64,000 nucleotides of DNA. Origin: Oceanicella sp. SM1341. GTDB lineage: Bacteria > Pseudomonadota > Alphaproteobacteria > Rhodobacterales > Rhodobacteraceae. Under the pieces are notes generated by a model. It was not told where the DNA came from, did not search any database, and was given only the letters and a program-made list of their open reading frames with translations. The translations under genes and the position numbers were made by a program. Below are positions 46,348-55,656 of this stretch, in pieces. Each line of letters starts with the position of its first letter. Positions within the stretch are counted from its first letter, which is position 1. Location: contig NZ_QRGC01000018.1 in NCBI RefSeq assembly GCF_003448965.1, positions 1 to 64,000 on the forward strand, written 5' to 3'.

Positions 46348-47277
46348 ATGGGATATCGCATCAGGAAGGGCGACGCGGACATGCAGCAGGCGCTGCGCCG
46401 CATCGCGGGGGAGCAGATCGACCGCGCCCTGGCCGAGCTGGACGATGCCGCGCTGAGCCCCGCCGCCCGGGTGCACCAGATCCGCAAGCGCTGCAAGAAG
46501 CTCCGCGGCCTGCTGCGCCTCGTGCGGCCGGCCTTTTCCGGCTTCGGCGCCGAGAACGCCACCTTCCGCGACCTCGCCCGGCCGCTCTCCGGCGCACGCG
46601 ACGCCGATACGCTGATCCGCAGCTACGATGCCCTGCTCGCCGCGCAGGAGGTGGACGACCGCCGCCGCTTCGCCGCGATTCGCGCCCGGCTCACCCGCGA
46701 GGCCGGGGAGGCGCACGGCGCCCCGGCGCTGGACGACCGGCTCGAGGACCTGCGCGCACAGATGCAGGAGGCCCGGCGCCGGGCGCGGGGCTGGAGCCTC
46801 GGGCACAAGGGGTTCAGGGCGCTGGCGGGCGGGGCCGGCAAGTCCTACGCCCGGGCCCGCGAGGCGATGCAGCACGCCTATGCCCTGCGCGAGGACGAGG
46901 CGCTGCACGACTGGCGCAAGTACCTCAAGGCGCACTGGTATCACGCCCGGCTGGCGAGCCGCATCTGCCCCGGCATGATGGAGCCGCACGCGGAGGGGCT
47001 CGACCGGCTCTGCACCCTGCTGGGCGATCACCACGACCTCTGCGTGCTCGACGCGCGACTCGCCGGCGCGCCTCTCGATTTCGGGCCGCGCACCGATGTC
47101 GAGGGCTTCCGGGCCCTGATCGGGGCGCGCAAGGCCGTGCTGGAGGAGGAGGCCTTCCGTGCCGGCCGGGTGCTGCTCGCGGAGCGGCGCGAGGCACTGG
47201 TACGGCGCTGGCGCGGCTACTGGAAGCTCTGGCGTGCCGGCCGGATGACGCGTGAGCGGCTGGTGGTGAAGGCGTGA
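46348..47277 (+). CDS. CHAD-domain protein
   Basis: The protein has 309 residues, helical and rich in Arg, Ala and His. CHAD domains bind inorganic polyphosphate through conserved His and basic residues. Family segments seen are VHQIRKRCKKLRGLLRLVRP (20 residues), FRDLARPLSGARDADTLI, DWRKYLKAHWYHARL and LCTLLGDHHDLCVLD. No adenylate-cyclase-like CYTH domain is attached, and no polyphosphate kinase is adjacent. ATG 46348 is chosen; the frame is open another 77 codons upstream, but that part is not CHAD-like and is less G+C-rich. Confidence 0.9.
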   Translation: MGYRIRKGDADMQQALRRIAGEQIDRALAELDDAALSPAARVHQIRKRCKKLRGLLRLVRPAFSGFGAENATFRDLARPLSGARDADTLIRSYDALLAAQEVDDRRRFAAIRARLTREAGEAHGAPALDDRLEDLRAQMQEARRRARGWSLGHKGFRALAGGAGKSYARAREAMQHAYALREDEALHDWRKYLKAHWYHARLASRICPGMMEPHAEGLDRLCTLLGDHHDLCVLDARLAGAPLDFGPRTDVEGFRALIGARKAVLEEEAFRAGRVLLAERREALVRRWRGYWKLWRAGRMTRERLVVKA

Positions 47278-47387
47278 GCGCCGCGTCGCGGCAGCCTTAA
47301 TCAACCGGCAAGATCGGCTCTTTACAGTCTCTCCCGGGCCAGGTGACGGCGGTGCCGGAACGGTTCCGGGCGCCTGGCCGCAGGGCG

Positions 47388-49628
47388 ATGGAGAGAATGG
47401 GTCGGTCACCTTACATTTTCGGAATGCGGGAGCGGATCATCCTGCTCCTCCTGTTGGTCTCGCTGTCGGGAATGGCCGCCATCGGCTTCGCGACCTACAA
47501 TTTCGCGCGCCAGCAGATCGTGGACAGCTGGCTGTCCCAGCTCCGCCGCATGGTCACCCAGCAGGAGCGCGAGATCCTTCAGGTCACCGGCCACTGGACC
47601 GACAGGGTGCAGGCGCTCACCGCCGCCGAGCCGCTGCCCGCCGCCGCCGCCGCGCTGTTCATGAACGGCTCGCAGGAGGCGCTGGAAACGCTGCATGCGA
47701 GGCTGGTGGAGGCGTTCGGGTCGGTTCGCCTGCTCGAGCGGCTCACGGTATGCGGCGTCTCGGGCGGCGAGATCGCGGCCGTCGGCGCTCCGCCGGCGCG
47801 CACCGGGCGCTGCCAGGGCCTGGGCGGCCGGTCGGCCGAGCGCCCGCCCGGCATCATCGACCTGTGGTTCGACCCGGTGGAGGCGCGGCTGCACGTGCTG
47901 GTGGCGGACGTGCTGCGCCACGAGGGGGCGCGGGTCGGAACGTTGCTGGCGGTGTTCGACGCCTCGGAGCTGCTCGCCACGGTCGCCGGGCATGAGGAAC
48001 TGGGCCGCAGCGGCGAGCTGCTCATCGTCCGGCGCGACGCCGAGGGCCGGGTGGAGGTGCTCACGCCGCGTCGCTATCCCGTCGGCTTCGGCCCGGGCCG
48101 GGCGGCGGGGGAGGACCCCGCGGTGCTGGCGGCGCTGCAGGGGCACGACATCGCCGAGGAAAGCACCGCGATGAGCGACCGGGAGGGTGTGCCGGTGCTG
48201 GTCGCCACCGGCTATGTCCCCGCGCTGGGCTGGGGCGTGGTGGCGCGGATCGGGCGCGACGACGCGCTGCGCCCCGCGCGCGAGCTGCTCGAGACCATGG
48301 GCTTCATCTTCGCGGTGCTCTCCGTGGCGGTGCTGGTCGTGGGCGTGGTGCTGGCGCGGATGATCACCCGGCCGACACTGCACCTCGCCGATGTGGTCCG
48401 CCGGATCATGGAAGGCGACACCTCGCGCCGTGCCGAGATCCTCTCGGCCGACGAGATCGGCTATCTCGCGCGCAGCTTCAACACCGCGATGGACTTCCTC
48501 GACCGCAAGACCCGCACCCTGGAGGAGAGCGAGGGGCGCATGCGTGCCGTCTTCGACACGACGGTGGACGGTCTGGTGACCATCGACGCGCATGGCACGA
48601 TCGAGGCCTTCAACCGCGGATGCGAGGAGATCTTCGGCTACAAGGCGCGCGAGGTGCTGGGCCGCAACGTGAAATGCCTGATGCCGGAGCCCTACACCAG
48701 CGCCCATGACGGCTATCTGGAAGCCTATTCCCGCACCGGCCGGCGCCAGATCATCGGCACGGGGCGGGAAGTGTCGGGCCGACGCAAGGACGGCTCGACC
48801 TTCCCGCTCGAACTGTCGGTGAGCGAGGTGATGCTCGACGACCGGCGCATCTACTGCGGCATCCTGCGTGACATCTCCGAGCGCAAGGAGGCGGAGCACC
48901 GGCTCGCCCTCACCCTGGAAGACCTGCGCATCTCCAATGCCGAGCTGGAGAAATTCGCCTATGCCGCCTCGCATGACCTCAAGTCGCCGCTGCGCGCGGT
49001 CGAGCGGCTTACCCGCTGGCTGGAAGAGGACCTTGAGCCGCATCTCGATCAGTGCAACCGCGATCGCATGGAAAAGCTTCGCGGGCGGGTGATGCGGATG
49101 GAGCAGTTCCTCGACGACCTGCTCGAGTATTCCCGGGCCGGGCGCGCGGGCACGCCGGGCGAGCCGCAGAACCTCGGACAGATGATCGAGGACCTGCGGC
49201 CGCTGGTCGACATGCCCGACGACATGTCGCTCAGCATCGACCCCCGCCTCTATCACATCCTGCTGCCGCGCATGCCGCTCGAGCAGGTGTTCACCAACTT
49301 GCTGTCCAACGCGGTGAAGCACCATGGCGCGCCCGGCGGCAGCATTTCCGTGGGAGTGCGCGAACTCCCCGACGGTTACGAGTTCGCCGTGCGCGACGAC
49401 GGTCCGGGCATTCCCGCCCGCTTCCATGACAGGGTGTTCGAGATGTTCCAGACACTGAAACCGCGTGACGAACGCGAGGGCAGCGGCATGGGGCTGGCCT
49501 TCGTGAAGAAGATCGTGACGGCCCGGCGCGGACAGGTGCGCATCCTGTCCGGAGAGGGGGAGGGCGCCTGCATCGTCTTCACCTGGCCGGTGGCCATGCC
49601 GCTGAAGATGCTTGCAAGGGAGGCCTGA
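47388..49628 (+). CDS. Membrane sensor histidine kinase with FixL-like haem PAS domain
   Basis: The protein has about 746 residues. Its order is: membrane helix (about 16-37), periplasmic sensor domain (about 38-300), second helix (about 303-326), HAMP, PAS (about 384-500), His kinase domain with YAASHDLKSPLRA (phospho-His 529), and an ATPase domain with NLLSNAVKHHG, RDDGPGIP and GSGMGLAFVKKIV. The PAS has LMPEPYTSAHDGYL (His 440) and IIGTGREVSGRRKDG (Arg 460), the same spacing of 20 as the haem ligand and oxygen-sensing Arg of rhizobial FixL. The start may be ATG 47388, 47397 or 47424. A receiver protein follows at once. Confidence 0.9.
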   Translation: MERMGRSPYIFGMRERIILLLLLVSLSGMAAIGFATYNFARQQIVDSWLSQLRRMVTQQEREILQVTGHWTDRVQALTAAEPLPAAAAALFMNGSQEALETLHARLVEAFGSVRLLERLTVCGVSGGEIAAVGAPPARTGRCQGLGGRSAERPPGIIDLWFDPVEARLHVLVADVLRHEGARVGTLLAVFDASELLATVAGHEELGRSGELLIVRRDAEGRVEVLTPRRYPVGFGPGRAAGEDPAVLAALQGHDIAEESTAMSDREGVPVLVATGYVPALGWGVVARIGRDDALRPARELLETMGFIFAVLSVAVLVVGVVLARMITRPTLHLADVVRRIMEGDTSRRAEILSADEIGYLARSFNTAMDFLDRKTRTLEESEGRMRAVFDTTVDGLVTIDAHGTIEAFNRGCEEIFGYKAREVLGRNVKCLMPEPYTSAHDGYLEAYSRTGRRQIIGTGREVSGRRKDGSTFPLELSVSEVMLDDRRIYCGILRDISERKEAEHRLALTLEDLRISNAELEKFAYAASHDLKSPLRAVERLTRWLEEDLEPHLDQCNRDRMEKLRGRVMRMEQFLDDLLEYSRAGRAGTPGEPQNLGQMIEDLRPLVDMPDDMSLSIDPRLYHILLPRMPLEQVFTNLLSNAVKHHGAPGGSISVGVRELPDGYEFAVRDDGPGIPARFHDRVFEMFQTLKPRDEREGSGMGLAFVKKIVTARRGQVRILSGEGEGACIVFTWPVAMPLKMLAREA

Positions 49629-49632
49629 AGCA

Positions 49633-50061
49633 ATGCTGGGCGAAACTGTGAACATCCTCCTGCTCGAGGACGACGAGATCGACGCCGAGGAGGTGACCCG
49701 GGCCTTGAGGCGCCGGCAGATCGAGCATCCGCTCCACGTGGCCCGCGACGGGCTGGAAGGACTGGCCTGGCTGCGCGGCGAGAACGGCCTGGGCCCGCTC
49801 GCCGCCCCGCATCTCATCCTGCTCGACATCAACATGCCACGCATGAACGGGATCGAGTTCCTCGAGGCCTTGCGTGCCGACGCCCGGCTGCGCCGTTCGG
49901 TGGTCTTCGTGCTCACCACCTCCAACAGCGAAGAGGACAAGCATCGCGCCTACGGGCTGAACGCGGCGGGATACCTGCTCAAGAGCAGCAGGACCGACAT
50001 GCACGCAGGCTTCGAAACCCTGATCGACAGCTACCTGCGCGCGGTGGCCTTTCCCAGCTGA
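49633..50061 (+). CDS. Single-domain response regulator (Rcp1-type)
   Basis: The protein has 142 residues and is only a receiver domain. The acidic pair in LLLEDDEID, the phosphoacceptor Asp 65 in LILLDINMPRMNG, the Thr-Thr in VLTTSNSEEDKHRAYG, and the Lys in GYLLKSS are all present. The SNSEEDKxxAY pattern is typical of the regulators paired with phytochrome-type kinases. It starts 4 nt after the kinase stop, so the pair is a two-component system. No output domain is present; it may pass phosphate onward or act by protein contact. Confidence 0.94.
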   Translation: MLGETVNILLLEDDEIDAEEVTRALRRRQIEHPLHVARDGLEGLAWLRGENGLGPLAAPHLILLDINMPRMNGIEFLEALRADARLRRSVVFVLTTSNSEEDKHRAYGLNAAGYLLKSSRTDMHAGFETLIDSYLRAVAFPS

Positions 50062-50488
50062 CCAGAGAGCGCGGTCTGCCTGCCCCGCGCGCGCGGCGGC
50101 GCGGCACCCGGGCGGGCGGGAGCAGGGGCGGGTGGGGCTGAGCATGCCGCGTGGGCTCGTTGCGTGAACGGGCGCGCCTGCTCCGGAGCTGAGGGAGGAT
50201 GCGATGCGTCGGGAGCCTGAGCGGGGCCCGCGACGCCGCGCAATGCCTTGCCGCCGGGCGGTGGGCCGGTGCCCCCGAGACGCTCGCAGCGCAACAGTTG
50301 GCCTGCGCCGGGACTGCTCCCGCAGGCGCGGTCGATGCGCCTTGTGTCGCGGTCCGGGCGCGGGCGGGATCGGCAGAACTCCCGTGCCTCCGCGAGCAGG
50401 GCGGGCCGCGGAGCGACATGCCTTGTTACCGGGCGCCTGCCCGGCAGGCCCGCGTTCCGGCCTCTGCGCCGCTCGGGGCGGGGGGATC
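50062..50488. other. Gap between convergent signalling genes; nothing recognised
   Basis: This holds the 3' ends of the response regulator transcript and, on the other strand, of the GGDEF-EAL gene. Open frames have Arg/Ala/Pro-rich translations without motifs. I see no clear terminator with a T run. Confidence 0.5.
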
Positions 50489-52912
50489 TCAGGACGCGAC
50501 GGCGAAGACCGGCTTGCGGGGGCGACCGAGCAGGTAGCCCTGCACCTGGTCGCAGCGCTCGGCCCGCAGGATGGCGAGCTGCCGGTCCGTTTCCACGCCT
50601 TCGGCCAGCACGCTGATGTTCAGGCTCCGCCCCAGTGCCAGCACCGCGCGGATGATCGCCATGGCCTGGGCGCTCGTCTCGATCTCGGTGATGAAGCTGC
50701 GGTCGAGCTTGATCTTGCTGAACGGGAAGGAGCGCAGCGTGTCGAGCGAGGAATATCCGGTACCGAAATCATCGAGCGCGACCGAAACGCCGATGGCCGA
50801 GAGCCCCTGGAGAAAATCGATGGCCTGGCGCCGGTCGGAGATGATCGCGGTCTCGGTGATCTCCAGTTCGAGGCGCGAGGGCGGCAGCCCGGTTTCGTCG
50901 AGCACCCGCTGCACCAGCGGCACCACGTCGGCATGCGCGATCTGCACCGGGGAGAGGTTGACCGCGATGCGGTGCGGCTCGTCCCAGCGGGCTGCCTCGG
51001 CGCAGGCGGTGCGCAGCACCCATTCGCCGATGCGCAGGATGGCGCCGCATTCCTCGGCCAGCGGAATGAACACCAGCGGAGAGATCTGGCCATGCTCCGG
51101 GTGGTTCCAGCGCAGGAGCGCCTCGAAGCCGGTGGTCTCGCCGGTCTGGACGGATTTCTGCACCTGGTAGACGAGCTCGAACTCGTCGCGTTCGACCGCC
51201 GACCAGATGTCCTGCAGCAGCGCCCTGCGGTCGCGCGCGGCCTCATCCCGGCGCGGCTCGTAGTAGCAGGTGGAGGCGCCGATGTCGGACTTGGCGCGCA
51301 CCATCGCGAGATCGGCGTTGTTGAGCAGCAGTTCGCGGTCGCCCGCGTCGGCCGGATAGACCGCGATGCCGATGCTCGCCCCGATGCCGATCTCCTGGCC
51401 CTCGATTTCGAGCGCGCCGTGCAGCGCCTGTTCGAGCCGGGTGACGAAATCCTGCAGCTCCTCCTCGTCGCGGAAGGCGCGGGCGGCGGCGAACTCGTCT
51501 CCCCCGATGCGCCCCAGCGCCTCGTCCTCGCGCAGCGTGGCACCGAGCCGCGAGGCGACGAGGCGCAGCACATGGTCGCCCGCGACATGGCCGTGCAGGT
51601 CGTTGATGTCGGTAAAGCGGTCGAGGTCGATCGCGGCGACCGCCACACGGTCGCGTGCCGGGTCGCAGGAGGCGATGAGCGCGTCCAGCCCCTCGATGAA
51701 ATGCGCGCGGTTGCTCAGCCGGGTGAGCATGTCGTGGCGGCTCATGAAGAGGATGCGCTCCTCCGAGCGCCGGCGCTCGGTGATGTCCTCGAAGGTGGTG
51801 ACCCAGGTGCCGTCGGCCATCACGCGGTGGGAGATCGACAGGATCAGCCCGTCGCGCAGCTCCTCGACCACGCTGGTGCCCGGCGCGCTCGCGAGCAGGG
51901 TGCGGTGGCGCCGGAAGGCGGCCTCGGCCTCGGCGTCGGTGCACGGCCCCAGGGTGAGGCGGATCACGTCGCGCAGGCTGGATTCGGGCGGGAGCTGATC
52001 CTCGCTCACCCCGAAGATCTCGAGGAAGCGGACATTGTGCAGCGCCAGCCTGCCGTCCCGGTCGAACAGGCACAGGCCCTGCGACATGTTCGAGAGGGCG
52101 AGGTCGAGCCGGTGGCTCACGGCGGCGATGCGGTCCGCGTCGGCCTTCTGGCGCGAGATGTCGCGGGTGATCTGGGCAAAGCCCATCAGCGTGTCCGCCT
52201 CGAACAGCGGATCGATCACGAGATGGGCCCAGAAGCGGCTGCCGTCGCGGCGCACCTGCCAGCACTCCCGCTCGTACTTGCCCTCGCGCAACGCGAGGTC
52301 GAGGGCGCGCGCGGGCTCGCCGGCGGCGCGGTCTTCCTCGGTGTGGAACACGGAGAAATGGCGCCCGACGATCTCGGCCTCGGAATAGCCCTGGGCGCGC
52401 TGGGCGCCGGTGTTCCAGTTGCTCACGATGCCGTCGGTGTCGAGCATGCACAGCGCGTAGTCGGTCACGCCCTGCACGAGCAGGCGGAAGCGCTGCTCGG
52501 AGCGGCGGTTGCGCAGCTCGGCCTCGTACTGGGCCGTGCGGTCCCGTGTGACCTTGGCGAAGCCCAGATGCCGGCCGTTCTCGAAGATCGGGTCGATCAG
52601 CACGCTGGCCCAGAAGCGCGTGCCGTCCTTGCGCATGCGCCAGCCCTCGGTCTCGAACTTGCCGTCGCGCAGCGCGGTCTGCAGGGCGAGGCGGGGGGCG
52701 AAGTTCGCCCGGTCCTCGGGCGTGTAGAAGCACGAGAAATGGCGGCCGACGATCTCGTCCTCGGTATAGCCCTTCGCGCGCTCCGCGCCCGCGTTCCAGT
52801 TGGTGACATAGCCTTCCGGGTCGAGCATGAAGATGGCGTAATCGACCACGGCGTTGACCAGGAGCCGGTAGAGTGCGTCCGAGGACCGGTCTGGCGGAAG
52901 GCTCGAGTTCAT
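50489..52912 (-). CDS. Triple-PAS GGDEF-EAL protein (c-di-GMP turnover)
   Basis: The protein has 807 residues. Two closely similar PAS-PAC units (about 10-125 and 135-255, each with VGRHFS and a RFWA strand) are followed by a third, more divergent PAS (about 265-385). Next is a diguanylate cyclase domain with an intact GGDEF in GRIGGDEFAAA, then a phosphodiesterase domain with FEALLRWNHPEHG, AVNLSPVQI, ELEITETAI, LDDFGTGYSSLDTL and LAEGVET. Both active sites look complete, but the inhibitory RxxD site reads REDE. It has no membrane segment. ATG 52912 is chosen because PAS begins soon after. Confidence 0.92.
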   Translation of the reverse strand: MNSSLPPDRSSDALYRLLVNAVVDYAIFMLDPEGYVTNWNAGAERAKGYTEDEIVGRHFSCFYTPEDRANFAPRLALQTALRDGKFETEGWRMRKDGTRFWASVLIDPIFENGRHLGFAKVTRDRTAQYEAELRNRRSEQRFRLLVQGVTDYALCMLDTDGIVSNWNTGAQRAQGYSEAEIVGRHFSVFHTEEDRAAGEPARALDLALREGKYERECWQVRRDGSRFWAHLVIDPLFEADTLMGFAQITRDISRQKADADRIAAVSHRLDLALSNMSQGLCLFDRDGRLALHNVRFLEIFGVSEDQLPPESSLRDVIRLTLGPCTDAEAEAAFRRHRTLLASAPGTSVVEELRDGLILSISHRVMADGTWVTTFEDITERRRSEERILFMSRHDMLTRLSNRAHFIEGLDALIASCDPARDRVAVAAIDLDRFTDINDLHGHVAGDHVLRLVASRLGATLREDEALGRIGGDEFAAARAFRDEEELQDFVTRLEQALHGALEIEGQEIGIGASIGIAVYPADAGDRELLLNNADLAMVRAKSDIGASTCYYEPRRDEAARDRRALLQDIWSAVERDEFELVYQVQKSVQTGETTGFEALLRWNHPEHGQISPLVFIPLAEECGAILRIGEWVLRTACAEAARWDEPHRIAVNLSPVQIAHADVVPLVQRVLDETGLPPSRLELEITETAIISDRRQAIDFLQGLSAIGVSVALDDFGTGYSSLDTLRSFPFSKIKLDRSFITEIETSAQAMAIIRAVLALGRSLNISVLAEGVETDRQLAILRAERCDQVQGYLLGRPRKPVFAVAS

Positions 52913-53499
52913 GTCAGCACACTCCGAAGCGAAAACCCTGGGCGGGGCACCATGCCGCGCACCGCGCTGCCGCGGCGGCCCCAGGCGGGCATACACGGCC
53001 CGCGGCTGTTCAGACGCAACGGAAACTCGCGGGCGGCACGCCACGCCGGGCACGTGCCGACTTCCCTCGCGGCGGGGGGAACGGCCCCTCGCCGCCAGGC
53101 GGTGGTCACAGAAACGAACGCCGAATGCACGCCTTGCTGTCTTCCCTTGTTCCCCCGGGATGTCCGCCCGGCGCTGACCCGCCGACCGCACCGGGGACGC
53201 ACCCGTCAACCCCGCTGGCGGTGGCTGTTGCGGCACGCAATCGCCGCAGGCTTCCGCACATCGTGTCTCCGGACAGGTTCCCGGCTCCGCCCAGAATGCG
53301 GGCGAAACATTCAACCGAAGGTTTACTCACTCCAGCTTCAGCATCTCAGAAGCGTCGCAATCCTACCAGCATTGTATTGAAAACGGGGAGGGTTTTTTAA
53401 CCCTGGGGGTGTTTCATGGCGCAAAGGTGGCGGTATCGCCCCAGTGTGGCGCGCGGCCGCTGCACCTCAGAGTTGTGTTTCCGGGGTGCGGCGGGTGGC
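52913..53499. other. Gap upstream of the GGDEF-EAL gene; no gene recognised
   Basis: The half next to 53390 is notably less G+C-rich. A small hairpin AGGGTT-TTTT-AACCCT lies at 53389-53404 and may mark the 3' end of the minus-strand mnmD transcript. Frames crossing the region on both strands show no motif. The promoter of the GGDEF-EAL gene must lie here. Confidence 0.5.
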
Positions 53500-54168
53500 T
53501 CAGAGCGCTGAAAGCCGGCCGGCGGACATGTCGCGCTTGCGTCCGAAACCGGGCAGGCGGCGCACGGCGAAGCCTGCGGTCGCGAGGGCGCGGCGCACGT
53601 GGCCGGCGGCCGAGTATGTGGCGAAGCTGCCGCCGGGCCGGGTGTGGCGGGCCACCTGGGCCAGCAGCTCGGGGCTCCACAGTTCGGGGTTGCGCGCCGG
53701 GCTGAACCCGTCGAGGAACCAGGCGTCGGCGGCGCCGGGCCAGGCGCGCAGCGTGTTGCGCGCATCCCCCACCACGAGGGTGAGCCGGGCGCCGGAGAGT
53801 TCCATCACCCCGCCCTCCTCGCGCCAGCCGGCGATGAGCGCATCGGCGAGGGGGCCGAGCTCGCGCCAGCGCGACAGGGCGCGGCGCATGTCCTCGCGCG
53901 GCAGCGGCCAGGCCTCGAAACTGGTGAACTGCAGGGCCGAGCGGTGGCCCGCGCCCAGCCAGGCCGCCCAGGCGGCGAGGAAGTTCAGCCCGGTGCCGAA
54001 GCCCAGCTCGGCGATGCAGAACCCCGGGACAAAGCGCTCCGGCAGGTCGTTTCCGGCCAGGAACACGTGGCGCGTCTCGGCCAGCCCGTCCTCCATCGAG
54101 AAGTAGGGATCCCCGAAGCGGGTGGAGACCGGGGTGCCGTTGTCCAGCCAGTCGAGGGTCTTTTGCAT
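53500..54168 (-). CDS. mnmD: MnmD, tRNA 5-aminomethyl-2-thiouridine methyltransferase
   Basis: The product (222 residues) equals the methyltransferase half of bacterial MnmC, which methylates nm5s2U34 in tRNA with SAM. The N-terminus GTPVSTRFGDPYFSMEDGL, the SAM motif IAELGFGTGLNFLAAW, FTSFEAWPLPREDM, WFLDGFSPARNPELWSPELL (20 residues) and the end LPGFGRKRDM are diagnostic. ATG 54168 is preferred because GGGAAGGACC precedes it at proper spacing; two earlier ATGs exist. It is divergent from an FAD oxidase that may be the other half of MnmC. Confidence 0.93.
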   Translation of the reverse strand: MQKTLDWLDNGTPVSTRFGDPYFSMEDGLAETRHVFLAGNDLPERFVPGFCIAELGFGTGLNFLAAWAAWLGAGHRSALQFTSFEAWPLPREDMRRALSRWRELGPLADALIAGWREEGGVMELSGARLTLVVGDARNTLRAWPGAADAWFLDGFSPARNPELWSPELLAQVARHTRPGGSFATYSAAGHVRRALATAGFAVRRLPGFGRKRDMSAGRLSAL

Positions 54169-54273
54169 CCGGTCCTTCCCTGCCATACCCGGGCGGGCGC
54201 CGGCCCGCCGCCCTCCGATTTCTGTCATGTTTCGGGGCGCTGCGCGAGGGGCTGGCCGGGAAAGGGGGCACGG

Positions 54274-55365
54274 ATGGAAGACGTGGTGATCCTGGGGGCA
54301 GGGGTTTTCGGCCTCTGGACCGCCTTCGCGGCGCTGGGCCGTGGCCGCGACGTGCTGCTCGTCGACAGGGCGGGCCCGGGCGCGGGCGCGAGCGGCGGGG
54401 TGATCGGCGCGCTCGCCCCGCACGTGCCCGAGCGCTGGAACGCGAAGAAGCAGTTCCAGCTCGAGGCGCTGCTGGGCCTCGGGGCGGCGCTGGGCGAGGC
54501 CGAGGCCGCGGGCGGCGGCTCGGCCGGGTACGGGCGGATCGGGCGCTGGCAGCCGCTCGCCACGCCGGAGGCGCGCGCGCGGGCCGGGGCGCGGGCCGGC
54601 GCGGCGGCGGAGCGATGGGGTGGGGCGGCGGGGATGGAGATCCTGCCGCCCGACGCGGCCGCCGGCTGGCTGGACCCCGCCGCGGCGCCCGAAGGGATCG
54701 TGGCCGACACGCTCACCGCCCGGCTCGACCCCGCGGCCACCTGCGCCGTTCTGGCACGGGCGGTGGCGGCGCGCGGCGGGCGGCTGCGCCGCGCCGAGGC
54801 CGTGTCGCTCGGGCCGGAGGGGGTGCGGCTCACGGAGGGCCGCCTGCGGGCCCGGCAGGTGGTGGTGGCCGCCGGGGCGGAGAGCTTCGCGCTGATGGCG
54901 CCGCTGCTCGGCGCGCTCGCCGGCGCCGCGGAGAAGGGCCAGGCGCTGCTGCTCGACGCGCCGGCGCCGGCCCTGCCGCTGCTTTACGGCGACGGTACCT
55001 ACGTGTTGCCGCACGCCACCGGCGGCATTGCCGTGGGGGCGACGAGCGAGCGGGCCTTCACCGATCCGCTCGGCACCGACGCGCAGCTCGACGCGGTGCT
55101 GGAGCGGGCGTGCCGGCTGTGCCCGGCCATCCGCGGCGCGCCGGTGCTGCGGCGCTGGGCGGGGCTGCGGCCGCGCGCGCTGGGGCGCGATCCGATGCTG
55201 GGCCCCTTGCCCGGGGCGGAGGGGGTTTTCGCGGCGACGGGGGGGTTCAAGATCAGCTTCGGTATCGGGCATGCGGCAGGGGCGGCGGTGGCCGCCCAGC
55301 TCGACGGCGAGGATCCGGGGCTGCCGCCGGGCTTTGCGCCGGAGGCGCATCTCTCAATCGAATAG
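54274..55365 (+). CDS. FAD-dependent oxidoreductase, possible MnmC oxidase partner
   Basis: The protein has 363 residues in the glycine oxidase/DAO family. The FAD loop VVILGAGVFGLWTAFAALGR (20 residues) is at the N-terminus, with GASGGVIGALAPHVPERWN and the C-terminal GLRPRALGRDPMLGPLP and TGGFKISFGIGHAAG. The GASG-x-x-GALxPH stretch resembles the oxidase half of MnmC, which removes the carboxymethyl group from cmnm5s2U34. With mnmD 105 nt away on the other strand, that role is attractive but not proven; a general amino-acid oxidase is the alternative. AAAGGGGG precedes the ATG. Confidence 0.8.
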   Translation: MEDVVILGAGVFGLWTAFAALGRGRDVLLVDRAGPGAGASGGVIGALAPHVPERWNAKKQFQLEALLGLGAALGEAEAAGGGSAGYGRIGRWQPLATPEARARAGARAGAAAERWGGAAGMEILPPDAAAGWLDPAAAPEGIVADTLTARLDPAATCAVLARAVAARGGRLRRAEAVSLGPEGVRLTEGRLRARQVVVAAGAESFALMAPLLGALAGAAEKGQALLLDAPAPALPLLYGDGTYVLPHATGGIAVGATSERAFTDPLGTDAQLDAVLERACRLCPAIRGAPVLRRWAGLRPRALGRDPMLGPLPGAEGVFAATGGFKISFGIGHAAGAAVAAQLDGEDPGLPPGFAPEAHLSIE

Positions 55366-55556
55366 CCGCCGGAGGCGCATCGCTCGAGGGGATAGCTGCC
55401 GGGGGCGCACCCCGGCCCCCCGAACGCGAGCGCGGTGGTGCATCTCCCTGCCGCCCGAAGCCCGGCCGAAGCAGCGCCACCCGCGTGACGGGAGGCGTGC
55501 AGCGGCCGCGTCTCGCCGGGCCGCGACGCCGGGAGGATTGGTGCGCGATGTCATGA

Positions 55557-55577
55557 ATTCCCGCATCGCGCGGGAAT
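55557..55577. promoter_or_regulatory. Hairpin in the tupA upstream region
   Basis: ATTCCCGC (55557-55564) and GCGGGAAT (55570-55577) form a perfect 8-bp stem with a 5-base loop, 80 nt before the tupA start. It could be an operator or an RNA element. It does not match the ModE box or molybdenum riboswitch that I know. Confidence 0.35.
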
Positions 55578-55656
55578 CGACATCAAACGACAGATTATGC
55601 ATAGTCCGGGGAAACCAGCGGCCCCTCGCGGGCCCGACAAGAGAGAGGGGATACCC

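Noticed and set aside
50204-53380. A 1058-codon open frame on + opposite the GGDEF-EAL gene
   Set aside because: It is the antisense shadow of a gene with clear PAS, GGDEF and EAL motifs on -.
55557-55620. A molybdenum/tungsten cofactor riboswitch before tupA
   Set aside because: Only one 8-bp stem is visible; the multi-stem structure of that riboswitch is not.
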